This document shows positions 33,666-43,383 of a DNA stretch of 49,098 nucleotides, one piece after another. Below the pieces are notes generated by a model. That model had not been told where the DNA came from. It worked only from the letters and a program-made list of their open reading frames with translations, and did no database searches. This stretch comes from an uncultured Ruminococcus sp. (GTDB taxonomy: Bacteria > Bacillota > Clostridia > Monoglobales > Monoglobaceae). The stretch's first letter is position 1, and every line of letters begins with the position of its first letter. The translations under genes and the position numbers were made by a program. The DNA lies in assembly GCA_902797885.1 (NCBI GenBank), contig CADBUP010000141.1, positions 1 to 49,098 of the forward strand. Direction: 5' to 3'.

Positions 33666-35900
33666 TTACTTAAGCATAGAACTGTACTGTTTTGGCGTCA
33701 TACCAAACATCTTTTTAAATACACGATAATAATAGGCCTCGGATTCATAGCCGCATTCTCGCGATATCTGCAGTACAGACATATTACCCTCACGCAGAAG
33801 CTCTATACTCTTTTCAAGCCGCACCTTATTTATATATTTAGTAACCGGCATTCCGTATTCCTCGGTAAACATACTGCCAAGCAGCCTATAGCCTACCGAT
33901 AGCTTATTGGCTATATAGCTCATACATAAATTTGAATCTGCGTACTCTTCTCTTATTATTCGTTCTGCCTCGCGTACTATTTCCGTATTTTTCTTATTCA
34001 TCATATCATCTTTCACTTTTGTTACTTCGTTTATTACATTTGTCATATTAGACAGTAACATTTTTTCCGCATCGTCAATATACTTCTGCTGTAAAATTTC
34101 TCGCCAAGACAATACTTCAGAAGTTGTCTTGTGTGACAATTTTTCAAGCTCATCTTCTATTATTTTAACAAGAAGCGTTATTTCACTTCTTTCGGTAAAA
34201 TATTCAAGCTTCTTTATTTCGTTGAATACGGAATAAGTATTTGCAGTTATTTTATTAATATCATTTGATGCTATCGCATACTTCAATTGCTCGATGCTTG
34301 TTTTTGATACTCCGTGAATATTGTTAATATTTTCTTGTATCATATTTGGAGTTATGCAGCACCCGTATCCGTAATTATAAGTGTACACAAAGCTTTTTAA
34401 TGTTTTAAACATCTCATCACTTATCTTTGTAACATCTGTTATTTCATCACCAATACACGAATTTACATCCATATTAAAATGATTTTTCATAGCGTCCGAC
34501 ACCATAATGCAGATATTTTTTAAGTTTTCTTGGGGATTATACTCATCTTTCTTCTGCTCAATTATAAATTGTATCAGTCCGTTGTCAGATATCACACCGC
34601 AGCACACGTAGCTCTCTGAAATAAGTTCATTCGCAATATTATATATCCCATACAAAATTGCCTTAACATCTCGATTACTGTTTTGCGCCGCAAAATCGTC
34701 ATAATCCGCTATTTCAAATGCACAAACCGTCAATATCTCCGGTTCGGCACTGATTCCGTTTTTTTCAAGAATTTGTACTATCTCTTTCCGATTCAAAGCA
34801 TTTTCAGAAGACAGCAAACGTCCTATTTCACGGGCTCTCAGATATTGTTTGCGGTCAAACTCTTTTTTGTATTCTATCATTCTGAACACATTGCGTATCT
34901 GTTCTATTTCGTTTTGTGATTTGTTTGTTTCTTTGCATATATCCTTATATAAGTCATCTATAGGACTATACAAATGCTTTGACACTCTAAATCCCGCAAA
35001 CAAAACTACAATTTCCGAAAGAACAGCCATTAAAACTATGATAAACCTCAGCGTCTCTATGGGTTTGTATACTTCCTTATACGGGTACATCTTTATAATA
35101 CAGCCTTCAATGCTGTCGATTTTTTTACTCGCCACGAGATATTTTGTTCCATTCAGCCGTGTCTTCACAATGCTGAATTTGTCCTCGGGCGGATTCTTCA
35201 ACAAGAACTCTGCTAAAAACTTGTTTTCATCAGATTTTATTTTCGCCGTCTCATCGGGCTGGATTATAAAATTTTTTACGCCGCTTATATGATCAACCTG
35301 AACCATATCTTTAAGCCATGACGCATATATATTAACTGCTATATACGACGAATCTTTTGAACCCGAATTATAATCGCTGAATATATATGATACTACACTG
35401 TCATATGTCCCGTCATACATTTTAATACTTCTCATAACAACAGTTGATTTAAACATCAAATTTATCCCCGATATTTCTTTTGCCTGAACAGATTTTTCAG
35501 CCATCGGAACCACCGACCGCGAATAAAACGCATCTGTATTCTCATTGTAAAACTGCAGAGAATGCAGCTTTGGAACAAAAACGGTAAAGTCGTCATATAT
35601 TTTATTTATTGACGAGGATACCTGCATCAAGTTCTCGTTTGGACTTAATATTACATTGTAAACCTCATCGGAATTGTACGCATACTGAAGATAATTACGT
35701 ATGGAGGCGATGGCGGAGTTTATATTACCCTCCGCCTGCTCCATCAACATTTCCGATTCGTTTTGCTTATTTCTTACCGCAAGTGAGTTTACTGCTATAT
35801 ATGCTAAAGTGAATAATCCGCCTACCACCAGCGCAAGCATTATGGATATTATTCGTATTACATATTGGTTAAAGCTTTTGTTAGTATCAAATATCTTCAC
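33666..35900 (-). CDS. Membrane-spanning AraC-type regulator with extracytoplasmic sensor
   Basis: A 744-residue one-protein sensor-regulator. Transmembrane helix 1 spans about 14-38. An extracytoplasmic domain of about 245 residues (Cache-like by position) follows, then helix 2 (about 285-305, IIVLMAVLSEIVVLFAG). A long cytoplasmic linker leads to the AraC double helix-turn-helix at about 649-744, ending RECGYESEAYYYRVFKKMFGMTPKQY. It can thus sense a ligand outside the cell, perhaps the loaded binding protein, and bind DNA directly. It lies between the binding protein (16 nt) and the permeases, downstream of P2. It is the best candidate to bind the direct repeats at P1, P2 and P3, which would make it autoregulated. 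Confidence 0.9.
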   Translation of the reverse strand: MKIFDTNKSFNQYVIRIISIMLALVVGGLFTLAYIAVNSLAVRNKQNESEMLMEQAEGNINSAIASIRNYLQYAYNSDEVYNVILSPNENLMQVSSSINKIYDDFTVFVPKLHSLQFYNENTDAFYSRSVVPMAEKSVQAKEISGINLMFKSTVVMRSIKMYDGTYDSVVSYIFSDYNSGSKDSSYIAVNIYASWLKDMVQVDHISGVKNFIIQPDETAKIKSDENKFLAEFLLKNPPEDKFSIVKTRLNGTKYLVASKKIDSIEGCIIKMYPYKEVYKPIETLRFIIVLMAVLSEIVVLFAGFRVSKHLYSPIDDLYKDICKETNKSQNEIEQIRNVFRMIEYKKEFDRKQYLRAREIGRLLSSENALNRKEIVQILEKNGISAEPEILTVCAFEIADYDDFAAQNSNRDVKAILYGIYNIANELISESYVCCGVISDNGLIQFIIEQKKDEYNPQENLKNICIMVSDAMKNHFNMDVNSCIGDEITDVTKISDEMFKTLKSFVYTYNYGYGCCITPNMIQENINNIHGVSKTSIEQLKYAIASNDINKITANTYSVFNEIKKLEYFTERSEITLLVKIIEDELEKLSHKTTSEVLSWREILQQKYIDDAEKMLLSNMTNVINEVTKVKDDMMNKKNTEIVREAERIIREEYADSNLCMSYIANKLSVGYRLLGSMFTEEYGMPVTKYINKVRLEKSIELLREGNMSVLQISRECGYESEAYYYRVFKKMFGMTPKQYSSMLK

Positions 35901-35916
35901 TTTATATCACAACTTT

Positions 35917-37386
35917 TTATTTAGTTTTCCAAGCGTCTATCTGACTTTGCACTTCTTTATACACATCTTCGATGCCCGCCGCTTTTAGTCTTTGATTTAC
36001 TTCATTAACATATTCATCAAAATTTGACATCGAGCCTGTATAAAATACCTGATTTACTTCTGTTATAATAGAACTAATCTGTACAAGCTTAGTTTTTATA
36101 GGCTCCTTGTCCAATCTGAAACCGTACAAGCCTGATGTTTTTGCATCGTAGTTTGTTTTCATAATGTTCTCAATTGCTTCTCTTGAGTTCCATTCCGAAC
36201 CCCACTGATCAAACAGCGGACCGATATAGTTATGAGATATACCCCACGTTTGCTCTGAGCCGCTTTTTACCGATACTTCCGGCATATCGGGATTAGAATT
36301 ATCTACAACTGTATAGTTTTCGCCCTCTATTCCATATGCAAGCAGGTTTGAAAGCTTGGGGTTTTCCCATACAAGATTTAATATCTGCATTGCAAGCTCG
36401 GGATTTTTTGACCCGCTGTTTACGGCTGTCATAGTTGATTGGAAAGAGCTTGTAGTCATATAGGTTGTGCTTATGTAACTCTCGACGCAATCATATCCGT
36501 ATGCATTTGTCGATTTTGACCCGTCCTCTGTATATATGCCAGGGTTTGATATAACGCCGTACTTTCCCGTCTTAACCTCACTCATATAATCGCTTTTGAT
36601 TGCCGCATCCTTTGCGATATAGCCTTTTTTATAATACTCGTTAACCTTCCTGTACTTTTCCAGAGTAACCGGATCTTCATATTTATATACAAGCTTTTGG
36701 TTTACTTCATCCCATCCAAGACCCGAGCATACCGGTGTTAAATCAGGATTTTCAGAACCGGGTATATCTCTGTTCTGTGACGCGAATGCCGGAGTAATTC
36801 CGGGTTCGTTTTCCTTTACTACCTTTAAAAAGCTTTCAAGTTCTTCAAGTGTGTGAATGTTCTTGTAATCAATATTGTATTTATCTACAAGATCTTTTTT
36901 GAAAACATACGACTTTGTTGTCGCATATGCATTCTGTGACGGAATTGCCATTATCTTTCCGTCGTACTCTGCCGCCTCCCACGCACGCTCGTCAACCTTT
37001 TCTTTTATTGCTGAGCCATACTTGTCGATAAGCTCATTCAGCTCCATAAATCCGCCTCTGTTTACGTTATCATCTATCGGATTAAGCCACGATGACGTCA
37101 ACGCCAAATCATAATTTTCACCCGAAGATGACATAAGTCTCATCTTTTCAGTAAATGATGCGTTATCGATCATCTTAAGTTTAAGGGTTGCTTCTATGCC
37201 TGCTTCGGCGATAATTTTATTCGCCGCATCCTCAACTCTCTGCTGATTATCTTCTTTAATCTGTGTCATCGAACCGGGCAAACACCAAGTGATTTCAGGT
37301 TTGCCAGCGGTCTGTTTACATCCTGCCACTCCGGATATACATGTTGCCGCAAGCAACACTGCTAATAATTTCTTTCCCATTTTCAT
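35917..37386 (-). CDS. lplA: Sugar ABC transporter substrate-binding lipoprotein, LplA type
   Basis: A 489-residue lipoprotein. The signal peptide ends in lipobox VAGC with Cys23 as lipidated residue. The mature part has the family-1 solute-binding layout of LplA/YtcQ proteins, with segments such as GKIMAIPSQN, WDEVNQKLVYKYEDP and a C-terminal DEYVNEVNQRLKAAG. It captures the oligosaccharide outside and delivers it to the two permeases. It is the first gene behind P2 with a leader of about 30 nt, so it should be the most strongly induced gene of the block. Confidence 0.93.
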   Translation of the reverse strand: MKMGKKLLAVLLAATCISGVAGCKQTAGKPEITWCLPGSMTQIKEDNQQRVEDAANKIIAEAGIEATLKLKMIDNASFTEKMRLMSSSGENYDLALTSSWLNPIDDNVNRGGFMELNELIDKYGSAIKEKVDERAWEAAEYDGKIMAIPSQNAYATTKSYVFKKDLVDKYNIDYKNIHTLEELESFLKVVKENEPGITPAFASQNRDIPGSENPDLTPVCSGLGWDEVNQKLVYKYEDPVTLEKYRKVNEYYKKGYIAKDAAIKSDYMSEVKTGKYGVISNPGIYTEDGSKSTNAYGYDCVESYISTTYMTTSSFQSTMTAVNSGSKNPELAMQILNLVWENPKLSNLLAYGIEGENYTVVDNSNPDMPEVSVKSGSEQTWGISHNYIGPLFDQWGSEWNSREAIENIMKTNYDAKTSGLYGFRLDKEPIKTKLVQISSIITEVNQVFYTGSMSNFDEYVNEVNQRLKAAGIEDVYKEVQSQIDAWKTK

Positions 37387-37424
37387 TTTTTGTAAACTTC
37401 CTTTCTGTTTTGATTTATAGTTAT

Positions 37425-37487
37425 ATTATACATTGCAGGCATATCATTGTCTACTGTACTTTTTGCATTTTAACTATACTATTTGAA
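37425..37487 (-). promoter_or_regulatory. P2: activator half-site direct repeats plus promoter
   Basis: On the minus strand the half-sites end AGTATAGT and AGTACAGT, 20 bp apart (37473-37487 and 37453-37467). The -35 TAGACA (37448-37453) overlaps the proximal half-site. Spacer 17 nt, -10 TATAAT (37425-37430). The downstream part, CAATGTATAATRTAAYTATA, is also nearly shared with P3. No terminator is visible between the phosphoglucomutase stop and this promoter. Confidence 0.82.
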
Positions 37488-37524
37488 TTTTTGCCTTATT
37501 TTTCGGGCCTTTACATCACTAATT

Positions 37525-38169
37525 TTATGCAATTTGCTTCAGCAATCGGTTGAAGAAATCAATATCTTCCAAGCTATGCATTTCATAATCAGCGCCTTTT
37601 GCACCTTGCACCGAAAGTGTTTTCATTCCTGCGCGCTTGCCCGCCTCAATCCCGGCATCCGCGTCCTCTACTATCATACAATCCAGCGGTGCAATCTTCA
37701 GCATTTCGGCAGCCTTCAAAAACACCTCGGGATTGGGTTTTGAATGAGTGATATTATTTCCATCCGAAACTGCATCGAAGAAATTGTCAAGTCCTATTTG
37801 TTTTAAAATTATAGGCGTATTCTTGCTTGATGAACCTATTGCAATTTTTATGCCGTTTTCTTTTAAATTCTCCAGCACCTTTAGTGCGCCCGGCAGAATA
37901 TCATTCGGAGTAAGCTCGCATATAAGATCTTTATAATAATTGTTTTTTCTCTCCGCAAGCGCCTGTTTCTCGCTTTCTGAATACTCCTTTTCCGCCCTTT
38001 CAAGCACAATATCAAGGCTTGCCATTCTGCTGACGCCGCGCAGACGATTATTTATTTTTCTGTCAAAATAAACACCTTCTTCGTCCGCCATCTTTTTCCA
38101 CGCACAGTAATGGCAATCATCGGTTGAAACAATAACCCCGTCAAGATCGAATATTACAGCTTTTATCAT
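37525..38169 (-). CDS. pgmB: Beta-phosphoglucomutase (HAD family)
   Basis: A 214-residue HAD-fold enzyme of usual beta-PGM length. FDLDGVI gives the nucleophile Asp8 and general acid/base Asp10. The cap has the RLRGVSR substrate loop (about 43-49). GSSSKN is motif II, the KPNPEVF lysine is motif III, and VEDADAGIEAGKRAG supplies the Mg-binding acidic residues. It converts beta-glucose 1-phosphate to glucose 6-phosphate. It starts 15 nt after the GH65 phosphorylase gene, whose inverting reaction yields exactly that substrate. Confidence in function is high because of this pairing. Confidence 0.93.
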   Translation of the reverse strand: MIKAVIFDLDGVIVSTDDCHYCAWKKMADEEGVYFDRKINNRLRGVSRMASLDIVLERAEKEYSESEKQALAERKNNYYKDLICELTPNDILPGALKVLENLKENGIKIAIGSSSKNTPIILKQIGLDNFFDAVSDGNNITHSKPNPEVFLKAAEMLKIAPLDCMIVEDADAGIEAGKRAGMKTLSVQGAKGADYEMHSLEDIDFFNRLLKQIA

Positions 38170-38184
38170 ATTTGTTTATTCTCC

Positions 38185-40401
38185 TTATATTTTTAATTGC
38201 AACTGACATTTATTGTTAATATTTATAATTTTCCCTTGATAATGAACTTCAATATCAAGGCTGCTATCTGTTTTTAAAGTAAAATCTTCATTAGATAATG
38301 AAATTTCAAAATTACAGCCTTTATATTTAAATTTTAATTCTACTCTATTCCACCACGGCATCATATGCGGATTAATCTCTATGTATTTATCCCGGCACAC
38401 TATGCCTGCGATACCTCTGAACACTGCATACCACGCGCCGACAAGACAACCCGAATGAACTCCTTGCCAACCGCATTTATGTATATCATAAACATCAATA
38501 TAAGATGTCTCAATAAGATAATTGTATGCCGAAAGCATCCTTCCGTTATCCGCCGAACAAATCGAATGTGGAGCAAATGATAATGACGAAGATGATTCAC
38601 ACATATGCTCATAATAATCCCAATTTGCGGCATAATTTGAATTTTCGGGAGCGATATTAAGATAACTATACAAAAGCATAACATCCGGCTGTTTGATAAT
38701 CTGACTTTTGTGATACAGTCCTGACGACTTCATTTGAAATTTTGTCGCATCGGAGCCGCCTGTTTCTTCAAGGGTTCTGCTAAGGTCAAAATATCCGTCA
38801 AACTGTGGAATCATTCCCGACTTTTCAAGCGGCAGATATAAATTATCGGAAATATCCGTATAATCCGCATCAATATTAAAAGATTTTGCATACTCTGATG
38901 TTTTTTCAAGAACAAACTTGACCAGGTAATTTGTATAAGCATCATTATTAACATAAGGATGATGTTCGTCTGTTCCTGTTACACGCTTAATTACGTATTT
39001 GTCATTTTCATACTCTACTCTGCTTTTCCAATAATTACAAAGCTCAATAAGCATTGTCATACCATAATTCTTCAAAAACTCTATATCGCCGGTTACCGTG
39101 TAATAGTGTATAATTCCCCAAGCAATATCCGCATTTATGTGAATCTGCATAAAAGGATGTCTTGCATACTCCCATACTTTTTCATCACCGTTAACAGATG
39201 AACAGAATGCATATTTTGCTCCTTTAAATCCGGCTTTTTCAGCATTTTCTTTAGATTTTTGCAGCCTGTCATAACGATACATCAGAGCTTTTTTTGCAGA
39301 TTCGGGGTCGGTGTAAATAAAAATCGGAAGCTGATAAACTTCGCAATCCCACCATACAAAATTATTATATTTTTCACCCGTAAGTCCCTTAGCCGAAAGG
39401 CTGTGTATATTATCATTCCTTGCTATAGATATAGCAGAGTGATAATTTGCAAAGCGAACCCCGGCATCAGCTTTTTCATCGCCCTCTATTTTAATATCCA
39501 TAGCTTCAAAATAATTACTATACATTTTCATATGTTGTTTATAATATACTTCATACCGTTCTTTGCAGGGAGTCACTTTCTTCGTATCACCCTCCCTTGA
39601 AGAAACTATGTATATTACTTTTTCAACGGTAATTGTTTTGTTTTCCTCGGAATTAAGCTCTGCAATACTGCATATTAGTCCATCTGTATTTTCATTTTTC
39701 CACTCCGTTTGCATCGGATATATCTGCGAGACAGCGGTAATTCCGATTTCGTATCCGTATTTTTTACCCATAGACATTCTTAAAAAAAGTTCATTGCCGT
39801 TTGCACTTTCTTCGATAACCGAGGTTACCTTCTGCCCTCCGGTTTTTACCCTTTTATCTATACCCGAAACAACTTTAATTTTTTTGTTATGATTTATCGG
39901 TGTGATGTTTGCTTTTATGCAATAGATATGGTCATTATCAAAAGATGCAAATCTTTCAAAACAAAAATCAGTTATATCACCTTTTGAATTTTCCCAGCGA
40001 ACCTTTCTGACAAGGCAAGCCCGCCTCATATCAAGATACCGTTCCCATGATAAAATTTTTCCTTCCCATGGATAGAATATTTCTCCGTCTATCGAAATTC
40101 TGAGCAAGAGAAAGTCAGCGTTATTAATCACGCTATCCTGATATTCAAAATTTTTCAGCTTGTCCTCATTTATATAGTACTTTTTCATATACTCATTGTC
40201 CGCAAAGGGCTCCATAACTTCTATAATTTCATCAATTATACCTCTTATATACGCCCCTTGAATTCTTATAGATCCATATTCTTCAAAACTGCCGCGAACA
40301 CCTATGTAACCGTTACCTGTCGTGAATAAAGAAGCATTTAAAGCCTCTTCCTCAATTCTATATTCTTGCTCAATAAATTTATTTGACGTTGATTTTAACA
40401 T
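38185..40401 (-). CDS. GH65 glycoside phosphorylase (kojibiose/maltose/trehalose type)
   Basis: A 738-residue GH65 protein of normal length. The N-terminal beta-sandwich has TTGNGYIGVRGSFEE (27-41). The catalytic barrel has FVWWDCEVYQLPIF (348-361) and VTGTDEHHPYVNNDAYTNY, where E479 is the general acid. ESSSSLSFAPHSI supplies the phosphate-binding serines. It cleaves an alpha-glucosyl disaccharide with phosphate to give beta-glucose 1-phosphate. The linkage (alpha-1,2, 1,3, 1,4 or 1,1) cannot be read reliably. It is cytoplasmic, with GGAGG 6 nt before the ATG, and is followed by beta-PGM. Energy is saved because no ATP is spent on phosphorylating that glucose. Confidence 0.92.
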   Translation of the reverse strand: MLKSTSNKFIEQEYRIEEEALNASLFTTGNGYIGVRGSFEEYGSIRIQGAYIRGIIDEIIEVMEPFADNEYMKKYYINEDKLKNFEYQDSVINNADFLLLRISIDGEIFYPWEGKILSWERYLDMRRACLVRKVRWENSKGDITDFCFERFASFDNDHIYCIKANITPINHNKKIKVVSGIDKRVKTGGQKVTSVIEESANGNELFLRMSMGKKYGYEIGITAVSQIYPMQTEWKNENTDGLICSIAELNSEENKTITVEKVIYIVSSREGDTKKVTPCKERYEVYYKQHMKMYSNYFEAMDIKIEGDEKADAGVRFANYHSAISIARNDNIHSLSAKGLTGEKYNNFVWWDCEVYQLPIFIYTDPESAKKALMYRYDRLQKSKENAEKAGFKGAKYAFCSSVNGDEKVWEYARHPFMQIHINADIAWGIIHYYTVTGDIEFLKNYGMTMLIELCNYWKSRVEYENDKYVIKRVTGTDEHHPYVNNDAYTNYLVKFVLEKTSEYAKSFNIDADYTDISDNLYLPLEKSGMIPQFDGYFDLSRTLEETGGSDATKFQMKSSGLYHKSQIIKQPDVMLLYSYLNIAPENSNYAANWDYYEHMCESSSSLSFAPHSICSADNGRMLSAYNYLIETSYIDVYDIHKCGWQGVHSGCLVGAWYAVFRGIAGIVCRDKYIEINPHMMPWWNRVELKFKYKGCNFEISLSNEDFTLKTDSSLDIEVHYQGKIININNKCQLQLKI

Positions 40402-40436
40402 TTTTAACCTCCGTTATATCAAGTTTGTTGAATATA

Positions 40437-41936
40437 TTATATATTCGGTACACAATTTCGGATTTCTGTTTCTCCGTTTTGTATCAGCTTTACAGTAATC
40501 TGCTTGTCGGTTTTTATATCGACAGTACTGTCAGCATTATGTTTAAGCGAAACATTCGCTTCACCAAAAGCCAAATTGTCAATTCCGTATTCACCGTCTA
40601 AGTACATATTCCACTCAATTGTTTTTTCAAAAGCGTTGCATCGAATACCAAAAACATATTCAATAAGTATAGAAATCGGCACAAGTCCCGTCCAGCCGAC
40701 AAAGTTATCTTTGGCTAAGTTGCCCTGCGCAGCCTTTTCCGGCGCATAATTCTCCCAAAATGTTCCTGTTTCAACAAATACTTTTACAACATTTTCAAGA
40801 GTATTCAGTGCTATATCATATACTTCTTTGCTATAACCGCAGCGGTCAAGCCCGCGCAAAACCATATATGTGGTCGGAGCCCAAACCGAACCGCGCCAAT
40901 AATCGCCTTCGGGATGGTACAGCGGATGATCGTAGGACAAACTCGGCACACGGTGCGGTCGCTTAAACTCATTTTCGTTTTCCAGATGTGCTACTAATCT
41001 TGAAACCCGCTCATCAGGAACAATACCGGTCAAAAGACTCCAGAATGAGGCTATGGTTTTGACTCCGCTTAAACAATTGTCGCGATACATATCGTAATAA
41101 AATCCTGTTTCTTCATCCCACAAATTTTGGTTAATAAAATTCCCAAGCGTCTCTTTTTCAGATTTTAACTCAGCAACGCCATCATCTATACCGGAAATGG
41201 CAGCAATTTTCAGAAGCATATCACAATCGATAAGAGCCTGAAAACAGGCATCGATCCAAATCATATGACCGTGTTCATATCGAGGATTGCAATCGCGCTC
41301 CTGCCGCGGCGAGTTATCCATACCACAGCCAAGTCCCGAAAGGAAATAAGTGCCGTTGCGCCAGGTTCGATTCTTTTTCATCCACAAATGATACGCAAGA
41401 AGCGGATAGTAAACATTCTTCAATCGGCTCTTGTCGCCCGAATATAAGTAATATTCATATTCGCACCAAGAAAGAATGGCAGGCCCGGTCGAAGATGGGT
41501 CAAGGCGTGCATATACTTCTGCTCCGTCCTTTTCACGAATTTCGCGTGAAATAAAGCCGTCTTTGTGCTGATGTGAATAAAAATTGTCAAGCGTCTGCTG
41601 AAAATCAAAAGCACGCGAAGCGTATTTGGCAAACATCAGGATAAACGAAGAGTCCCACATAAATAAATTTCCGTTAAAAGCGGTATCAATGAAAGGGGAT
41701 ACAAAACCGCTCCCCGGCTCCGGATTATTCAGGTTGGAAAATGCAATTTCCCAAGCCTTGTTATAGCAAGCAACCTCCGCCTCGTGACCGCTCCAATATA
41801 TCCTCGGCAGAAGATGGCTGACACTTTGATATGTCGGCAACTCGACCCGATGCGCCTCAGCATTTAAAAATTGATTTTTTGTCAAATATGGGCTATCCAC
41901 ATAGGTAATCTCCATATTTTTATAGAATTCATACAT
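40437..41936 (-). CDS. GH63-like (alpha/alpha)6 glycoside hydrolase
   Basis: A 499-residue protein starting at ATG 41936, with AGAGGT 6 nt upstream; a longer frame to 41990 would overlap the previous gene. The motif order fits the GH63/GH37 clan GH-G fold: NLFMWDSSFIL (90-100), SGLGCGMDNSPR (200-211) with Asp207 as likely general acid, WRGSVWAPTTY, and TFWENYAPE with the likely base Glu. The length matches bacterial GH63 enzymes of the mannosylglycerate-hydrolase type. No signal peptide. It probably removes an alpha-linked glucose or related terminal residue from imported oligosaccharides. Trehalase (GH37) is the alternative, but its signature loops are not evident. Confidence 0.75.
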   Translation of the reverse strand: MYEFYKNMEITYVDSPYLTKNQFLNAEAHRVELPTYQSVSHLLPRIYWSGHEAEVACYNKAWEIAFSNLNNPEPGSGFVSPFIDTAFNGNLFMWDSSFILMFAKYASRAFDFQQTLDNFYSHQHKDGFISREIREKDGAEVYARLDPSSTGPAILSWCEYEYYLYSGDKSRLKNVYYPLLAYHLWMKKNRTWRNGTYFLSGLGCGMDNSPRQERDCNPRYEHGHMIWIDACFQALIDCDMLLKIAAISGIDDGVAELKSEKETLGNFINQNLWDEETGFYYDMYRDNCLSGVKTIASFWSLLTGIVPDERVSRLVAHLENENEFKRPHRVPSLSYDHPLYHPEGDYWRGSVWAPTTYMVLRGLDRCGYSKEVYDIALNTLENVVKVFVETGTFWENYAPEKAAQGNLAKDNFVGWTGLVPISILIEYVFGIRCNAFEKTIEWNMYLDGEYGIDNLAFGEANVSLKHNADSTVDIKTDKQITVKLIQNGETEIRNCVPNI

Positions 41937-41967
41937 TTTATTACCTCTTTCTGTTTTAATTTCGGAA

Positions 41968-43290
41968 TCACAACTGTATTTCAATTTCATTTTCTATATT
42001 ACTCTTAAGCGATACATCAATCTTTTTATCGCCTATTGTTAATTCATAATCGCCGTAAAATCCCTTAAATTTCGCGATTCCGTCTTTGTTTGTTTCAGCC
42101 TCAGTCTTTGTAATCCAACGTTCTTTAAACAGATGATGAATCATTTCGTATGCAGGCTTTTTGCTCATATCAAAGCGTAAAAGCCCACCCCTGTATATAT
42201 TTTCTCCCGATGTCATATCGCCTTGCGGCGCAAATGCCGCATAACCGTCGGTTAAGTTCCAATAAATAATTGCTTCAACCGCTTTATGACTAAACCAAAT
42301 ACCGTAAAGTATTTCAATCAGCTCCGCTTGGATGGCTTCGTCCTCTGCCGAATCTGTGTATGCCGGTATGGTTACTTCTGTAATCTGTAAAGGCTTGCCA
42401 AGCTTTTCGTATGTATCCATAACTTCAAACATTACCTTTGGATTATACATATCCCGAACGTTGTTTTTTTCTTCTTCTTTCGACTCAAAAACATGATATT
42501 GCATTCCCACCGTATCAATGCGCAGTCCCTTTTCCAGACCGTTCTTTATCATCTGATAATATCCGCTTCTTGTATATGCAAACTGCTGCCATTTCCAAAC
42601 CGTTGACGCTTCATTGATAATTAACTCATTGCAAGGAAAATACTTTTCGGCGAGCTTAAAATTCCAATCCAACACCTCATCGGATTTAAAAAACGGATTC
42701 TTGTTAAACGGGTCCTGCGTGCAGAAAAGCTCATTGATAACCTCCCAGCCTTTAATGCGTCCCGCATAACGCTCGGCAAGTTTCTTATACCTGACTTCAA
42801 GCTTGCGTTTCATATCATTAATATCTGTCCAATCAACCCAATCAGGTTGATGACCAAAGTAAGTAAGGCAATGCTCTTTCGGTGTAATTCCGTATTTTTC
42901 GCAATACTCAAGACACAAATCAGGTGCCGGTCGTCTATATACCTTTGGGCTGTCCTTCTCAAATCTCGGTTTTCCTTGAACCGGTTCCAAATCGCACCAA
43001 TAAAACGGCAGCGTAGCTTCATTAAATGTATCTTTAAATAATTCTTTATATTTGCCATTCTTTTCTTCTGTTTCCAGCTCATCAAGCATAAAAATGTTCG
43101 CTCCGTGCAAAAACTCGTGCTTTTTCTGCCTTACCTTAATCGTTTGCCCTACAATCGGATTATCGTTTTTATCCTTTATGGTTATTTTAGCAAAACCCTT
43201 CCGATTTAGTTCAATTCCGTTTTTTACTCGTTCTTTAGTCTCATCCTCATACTTAATAAAATTCTTAAATATATCATCTCGTCTGCTCAT
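41968..43290 (-). CDS. Cytoplasmic GH10-like glycoside hydrolase
   Basis: A 440-residue protein. A short beta N-terminus (KGFAKITIKDKN, HEFLHGANIFML) leads into a GH10 barrel. The acid/base is Glu187 in GWEVINELF and the nucleophile Glu305 in LQITEVTIP. A C-terminal beta extension (about 400-440, including GYYGDYELT-like FKGFYGDYELTI) is present. It lacks a signal peptide, so it is not a classical secreted xylanase but an intracellular enzyme acting on imported oligosaccharides. AGAGGA precedes the ATG by 8 nt. Its position between GH38 and GH63-like genes under the same promoter suggests a heteropolymer containing a beta-linked segment, or a divergent specificity. Confidence 0.83.
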   Translation of the reverse strand: MSRRDDIFKNFIKYEDETKERVKNGIELNRKGFAKITIKDKNDNPIVGQTIKVRQKKHEFLHGANIFMLDELETEEKNGKYKELFKDTFNEATLPFYWCDLEPVQGKPRFEKDSPKVYRRPAPDLCLEYCEKYGITPKEHCLTYFGHQPDWVDWTDINDMKRKLEVRYKKLAERYAGRIKGWEVINELFCTQDPFNKNPFFKSDEVLDWNFKLAEKYFPCNELIINEASTVWKWQQFAYTRSGYYQMIKNGLEKGLRIDTVGMQYHVFESKEEEKNNVRDMYNPKVMFEVMDTYEKLGKPLQITEVTIPAYTDSAEDEAIQAELIEILYGIWFSHKAVEAIIYWNLTDGYAAFAPQGDMTSGENIYRGGLLRFDMSKKPAYEMIHHLFKERWITKTEAETNKDGIAKFKGFYGDYELTIGDKKIDVSLKSNIENEIEIQL

Positions 43291-43383
43291 TTTTTATTTC
43301 CTCTCTCCATATATTAAACTTGTACTAATACGCTATATTTCCGATATCCATATTTTTATGTTATACCTCCCATCTTGAAAGCA

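Noticed and set aside
40430-40446. AT-only palindrome GAATATATTATATATTC at the GH63-like stop codon
   Set aside because: Too AT-rich and weak to act as a terminator, and such palindromes arise easily by chance in this composition.
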